Positions 61,601 to 64,000 of a stretch of 64,000 nucleotides of DNA are shown here, one piece after another. Source of the DNA: JANLQX01 sp031368215 (lineage in GTDB: Bacteria; Actinomycetota; Acidimicrobiia; Acidimicrobiales; JANYDT01). Each line of letters opens with the position of its first letter. The first letter of the stretch is position 1. The stretch covers positions 1 to 64,000 of the forward strand of contig JANLRD010000276.1 of the NCBI GenBank assembly GCA_031368215.1. Reading direction: 5' to 3'. The notes below the pieces were generated by a model. That model did not search any database. It had not been told where the DNA came from and was given only the letters and a program-made list of their open reading frames with translations. The translations under genes were made by a program, and so were the position numbers.

Positions 61601-64000
61601 CCGGGCGTCGGAACCGAAGACCCGGATCTCGTAGGTACCCGGCTTGTCCGGCGTGAACGCGACCGTGGTCGCCGCATCAGCCGTCGACGTGAATTCCTTC
61701 GAGCCGATCTCCTTCTCGCGCCATCCACCTTCCCTGACCCGGTCGCCGTTGGACGAAACCCGCTCCACCGAGACCCAGTCCCACCGGAACAGCTTCGCCG
61801 TGCCCTTGACCGCACCGATCACGGCACCCTTCGGCGTGGCCGCAACGATCTCTGCGGTGAGGGCCTTGCCGGCGCGGGCGAACGAACCGGTCCGACGGAC
61901 GCCGAAGCTGAACTCACCGGGGTAGACGATGGTCGTGGCCCGGGCGGCGAAGGCCTGCCGGCTGACGTCGGAGACCTCCGCCTCGAAGGTGACTTCGAGC
62001 GGACGGTGACGTCGGGTTTCGACGGGAAGTGAACCGGTGGCAGTGGTGACACCGCCGGCGCCGATCGTCTCCGGGAGCGACGCGTTCGTCAGCTCGTTCG
62101 GCGTGTCCGGTGCGCATGTGTTGTTCACGTCGTAGAAGCACTGGTAGTCCCACGAGAACGAGTTCGGGTCGAGGCCTTTGACCTTCACCGGCGGGGACAT
62201 GTAGGACGCGTAGATGCCGACGTTCCAGCGGACGGATCCGTCAGCGAGGGGCGCGCCGAAGAGGTATCGACTGGTCGCCGTGGCACTGAGGTCGTCGCCG
62301 CGGATGGCCTGCGCGCCGGCCTTCACGTCGACCACGAAGTCCGGTCGACGGAACGACGTGACGAGGAACGAGGCGTACGCGCCGGGAACGTTCACGGAGT
62401 ACACGCCTTGGGATGCCCCGGAGGGAACGGCGAAGGCGAGGTCGAACGATCCCGCCGGCGAGACCTTCACCGATCGCCGGACGATGCGTGCACCACGACC
62501 GTCCTGCACGGTCAGCGGGAGTTCCACGATCGACTTCGGAAGCGCGCTTAGCTTCTCGAGCTCCTCCATGCGGAGGACACCCTTCACATGCACGCGGTCG
62601 CCGAGGCGGTACACGCCGCGGTCGGTGAACATGGAGCCCTTGAGCGTGGCACCGGGGGTCAGCTTGGCATCGAGGGCCAGTCGCTCCTTTCGATCGGCGA
62701 GCTCTTGGGCCGAGGCCGAGCTCTCGTCGAACTCGTAGGAGTAGTCGTCGCCCCACGTCCGCCAGCGGGTCTGGGCGTATGCCGTGTCGTCGGTTCCATC
62801 GGTCTTTGCTTCGACGATGGCGACGACGTCGCACGAACCGCAGCCGCGGTCAGGATGCGGCGGAGCGGTGACGACACCGTCGGCGTTCGTCTTGCCCGAC
62901 CAGTAAGAGGCCTTGCCTTCGGCGAACAGCGAGATGGACGCACCCTTGACCGGTTCGCCCGTGGACAGCGAAGTGACCGCGACGACGACGTTCGACCGCG
63001 AGGCCTTGAGTGTCACGCCGAGGTCGGTCCGCTGCACCAGCATGACCTGCCATCCGGTGACGCCGCCGACGTCGCGGTCACGTCGCGAGCCGAGCGTCAC
63101 GAACGGTGTCCCGTTGCCGTTGTAGCGCGAGCCCGGGACGATCGCTCCCGGGCGCACGGCGACGAGGAACACTCCACGTTCCTTCTTCGCAGTGGCGTCC
63201 TTGGCCGCTCCACCGAGACGAACCGACTGGATACCCGTCTGATCGGCGGCCTTGCCGATCGGAATCGCCCGCGGCGTCTCCTTCGCCAGCGACAGTGGCT
63301 TCGCCTTCGGCAGACCGGCGTAGGACCGGGCGATCTGGACGATGTCCGCCGGAGCGACGGTGCGCGAGATCACGTCGAGCGAGGTCACGTTGCGGACCCT
63401 CGTTCGAATCGACGAAACCGTGGGCTCGACGACGAGCTCACCGCCCGGCACCTGGGTGAACGTGGACAGCCGACCGAAGGTGACGAGCCGAACGGCGTCG
63501 TAGCCGAGGGTGCCGTCGAGCGTCGGCGTGTCCTTGCCCACCGTGATCTCATACGACCGACCAGGCTCGAACGTGGCCCAGTTGAGCTGCAACACGTCGC
63601 TGCTCGAGAGGTCGTCCGACGCGTCCGCCGGGGTCACATACGTCGTGACCGCATTTGTCTTTGTGTTACGTACACGTATCATTCCGTCGAGCGCCCGACC
63701 GAGCGGACTCACGCCGAGGATGTCCAAGGGCTTGAGCGACTCGGGGTCGCAACCCTTTCGACAGCCACGGGTCACCAGGAATGGGGTTCGGAGCGTGGCC
63801 GGACCGGCGACCGCGCGAGGGAGCGCGGCAAGAGGTCCGGCGTCGGACACGATCCCGGAACCGAGCACCGCCCAGATGCGGGCATCTGCCGGCGGATTCT
63901 TCTCGAGCGAGACCACCGTGCAGACCCCGGACTGCGGGTCATCGACGTTGCACCGCTCGTCGCGCAGGAACGACACCTTCGACGCCACCGTTGTGCGCGT
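58643..64000 (-). CDS. Bacterial alpha-2-macroglobulin family protein, N-terminus outside window
   Basis: The frame is open to the window edge; at least 1785 residues are present, and GTG 63988 is internal rather than the start. Bacterial A2Ms trap proteases in the cell envelope and work with PBP1C. MG-domain repeats fill the first about 950 residues (MFTDRGVYRLGDRVHVKGVL is the typical MG3 motif). The A2M core has GRPAVLTGSVNLPVPPTAQ, YLPGAEGTATVKVVG, WAVDEGVLRL and YRVIAVATSGADRFG. The thioester site is intact: DYPYGCLEQRSSRL near base 60165, followed by the thioester helical domain. Glu/Gly-rich stretches separate domains. Confidence 0.93.
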   Translation of the reverse strand, partial: TRTTVASKVSFLRDERCNVDDPQSGVCTVVSLEKNPPADARIWAVLGSGIVSDAGPLAALPRAVAGPATLRTPFLVTRGCRKGCDPESLKPLDILGVSPLGRALDGMIRVRNTKTNAVTTYVTPADASDDLSSSDVLQLNWATFEPGRSYEITVGKDTPTLDGTLGYDAVRLVTFGRLSTFTQVPGGELVVEPTVSSIRTRVRNVTSLDVISRTVAPADIVQIARSYAGLPKAKPLSLAKETPRAIPIGKAADQTGIQSVRLGGAAKDATAKKERGVFLVAVRPGAIVPGSRYNGNGTPFVTLGSRRDRDVGGVTGWQVMLVQRTDLGVTLKASRSNVVVAVTSLSTGEPVKGASISLFAEGKASYWSGKTNADGVVTAPPHPDRGCGSCDVVAIVEAKTDGTDDTAYAQTRWRTWGDDYSYEFDESSASAQELADRKERLALDAKLTPGATLKGSMFTDRGVYRLGDRVHVKGVLRMEELEKLSALPKSIVELPLTVQDGRGARIVRRSVKVSPAGSFDLAFAVPSGASQGVYSVNVPGAYASFLVTSFRRPDFVVDVKAGAQAIRGDDLSATATSRYLFGAPLADGSVRWNVGIYASYMSPPVKVKGLDPNSFSWDYQCFYDVNNTCAPDTPNELTNASLPETIGAGGVTTATGSLPVETRRHRPLEVTFEAEVSDVSRQAFAARATTIVYPGEFSFGVRRTGSFARAGKALTAEIVAATPKGAVIGAVKGTAKLFRWDWVSVERVSSNGDRVREGGWREKEIGSKEFTSTADAATTVAFTPDKPGTYEIRVFGSDARQNYLESGLIDYVIGAGEVAWEENSDSPTVELVADKQTYAAGDTAKILIKSPWTKASGLLTLERNGVVEARRFEVTSSAAVIDVPIAAEFTPNVYASVTLTKGRTEPMASTNGDRGRPAVLTGSVNLPVPPTAQKLKVAVSADRKEYLPGAEGTATVKVVGADGKPASGEVTLWAVDEGVLRLTNYQTPDLLSAFYEQRNLDVSTSDSRMRLVKVGADEFADAAKGDAAPAFSPEPGGGGGEDDTGNGVRTDFRILAAWSASVKVGDNGEATVALKLPESLTAYRVIAVATSGADRFGSDDSELRISTPFQVRPALPRFVSIGDRFEAGAVVQNLSGTTGPATVTLDLPADSPLTLDGPKSITLPALGSSPTEVRFTLRATKLGDAALTLRGTFGDGSSPGTKDAAAASIPVLLTQRFDTVATSGQVKATAAGAVGPVETVKVPAGAIAGVGGLTLRVSSSNLAGLQESVESLVDYPYGCLEQRSSRLKVILALSSLEGRYELPGLAPAALKTRVQAELNNLTQYWADDGGLSYWPGGTVSDTFLTAKVLDLLLEARAAKFRTPPGMIAQLRDHLSGQVRDLTTGDGQEGAGDITTARATVAAVLARAGRPERGLVTTLANELAADDSVPYTEQVALLDAMLAAGDTGTVPERLFRDLLASVRLDGDEASVEAPEDWYGSWFSYRGSGSVVATADLLSLLTKVDPYHPLIAPMSRWLLNKRTNGTWGDTYSNGAVLRSFTDIARFSEKVKPSIDALVKAGAVALTEKLGPTSLDVVSTQFPLRDLGAASFPLAAAAKGQGTLHWSAQLRYALPAETLKARNQGFSVERSYFPYNGVKSIFGRPATTFAAGDLVTVELIVTTPDRRSNVVVDDALPAGFEALDAKLVSTATGSTEGSGDTGSTPTVDSTDGVSTAESAGVDHTEVRDDRVLLFATQLEPGTFRYTYTARATAPGRFVAAPTHAEEMYRTSVYGRSAPTVVTVTAPKR

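Overview
The window is about 64 kb of GC-rich DNA (third codon positions mostly G or C, many GTG starts). It probably comes from an actinobacterium, most likely of the class Acidimicrobiia. I infer this from the F420-type LLM oxidoreductase, a 13E12/DUF222 HNH gene, a homodimeric AceE-type pyruvate dehydrogenase, a mycothiol-type DsbA-family nitroreductase, Thr-rich extracellular linkers, and the gene order DUF177-rpmF-plsX-acpP-rnc-mutM-smc. I see no phage, IS element or CRISPR array, and no tRNA or rRNA. The strands alternate in ordinary chromosomal operons.

Layout. 1-4.3 kb: a TrpB2 gene with an in-frame stop, a small conserved gene, an LLM oxidoreductase, and a 13E12-family HNH gene broken by an amber codon. 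4.3-8.6 kb: a thiamine salvage operon (TPP riboswitch, thiamine pyrophosphokinase, thiamine-type ABC importer). 8.7-11.1 kb: a secreted protein, an ECF-like sigma factor and a Thr-rich membrane protein whose outer domain resembles the secreted protein. 11.2-14.6 kb: aat, rnhA and a two-component system. 14.8-19.2 kb: a polar amino-acid (glutamate-type) ABC operon with two substrate-binding proteins. 19.4-23.3 kb: aceE, an SDR and a small protein. 23.6-36 kb: ftsY, deoD, smc, mutM, rnc, acpP, plsX, rpmF, DUF177, a hot-dog-like protein and an acyl-CoA dehydrogenase. 36-47 kb: two MFS exporters and a group that looks like polyamine or gamma-glutamyl-amine catabolism: PuuD-like hydrolase, glutamine-synthetase-like ligase, APC permease, molybdopterin oxidoreductase and acetylpolyamine-amidohydrolase-like deacetylase. 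47-56 kb: lipid and redox accessory genes (SDR, HapK-like, DUF427, alpha/beta hydrolase, 2-hydroxyacid dehydrogenase, DUF4395, acyl-CoA ligase, MMPL transporter). 56-64 kb: pbpC (PBP1C) with an alpha-2-macroglobulin gene that runs off the window.

Most notable. The gene at 41436-42047 encodes a DsbA-family protein close to Rv2466c-type mycothiol-dependent nitroreductases. The first cysteine codon of its CPWC active site is UGA, giving U-P-W-C. An 8-bp stem with a GGU-containing loop begins 13 nt after the UGA, as expected for a bacterial SECIS element. This is a candidate selenoprotein whose start a standard annotation would miss.

The spaces between genes hold much structure. A 56-bp unit, the 3' end of plsX, is tandemly triplicated. 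A 93-bp near-perfect hairpin has a partial copy 18 kb away. Between smc and mutM a 9-bp motif recurs at 21-bp spacing on both arms of a nested palindrome. Several long dyads lie between convergent genes or upstream of transporters.
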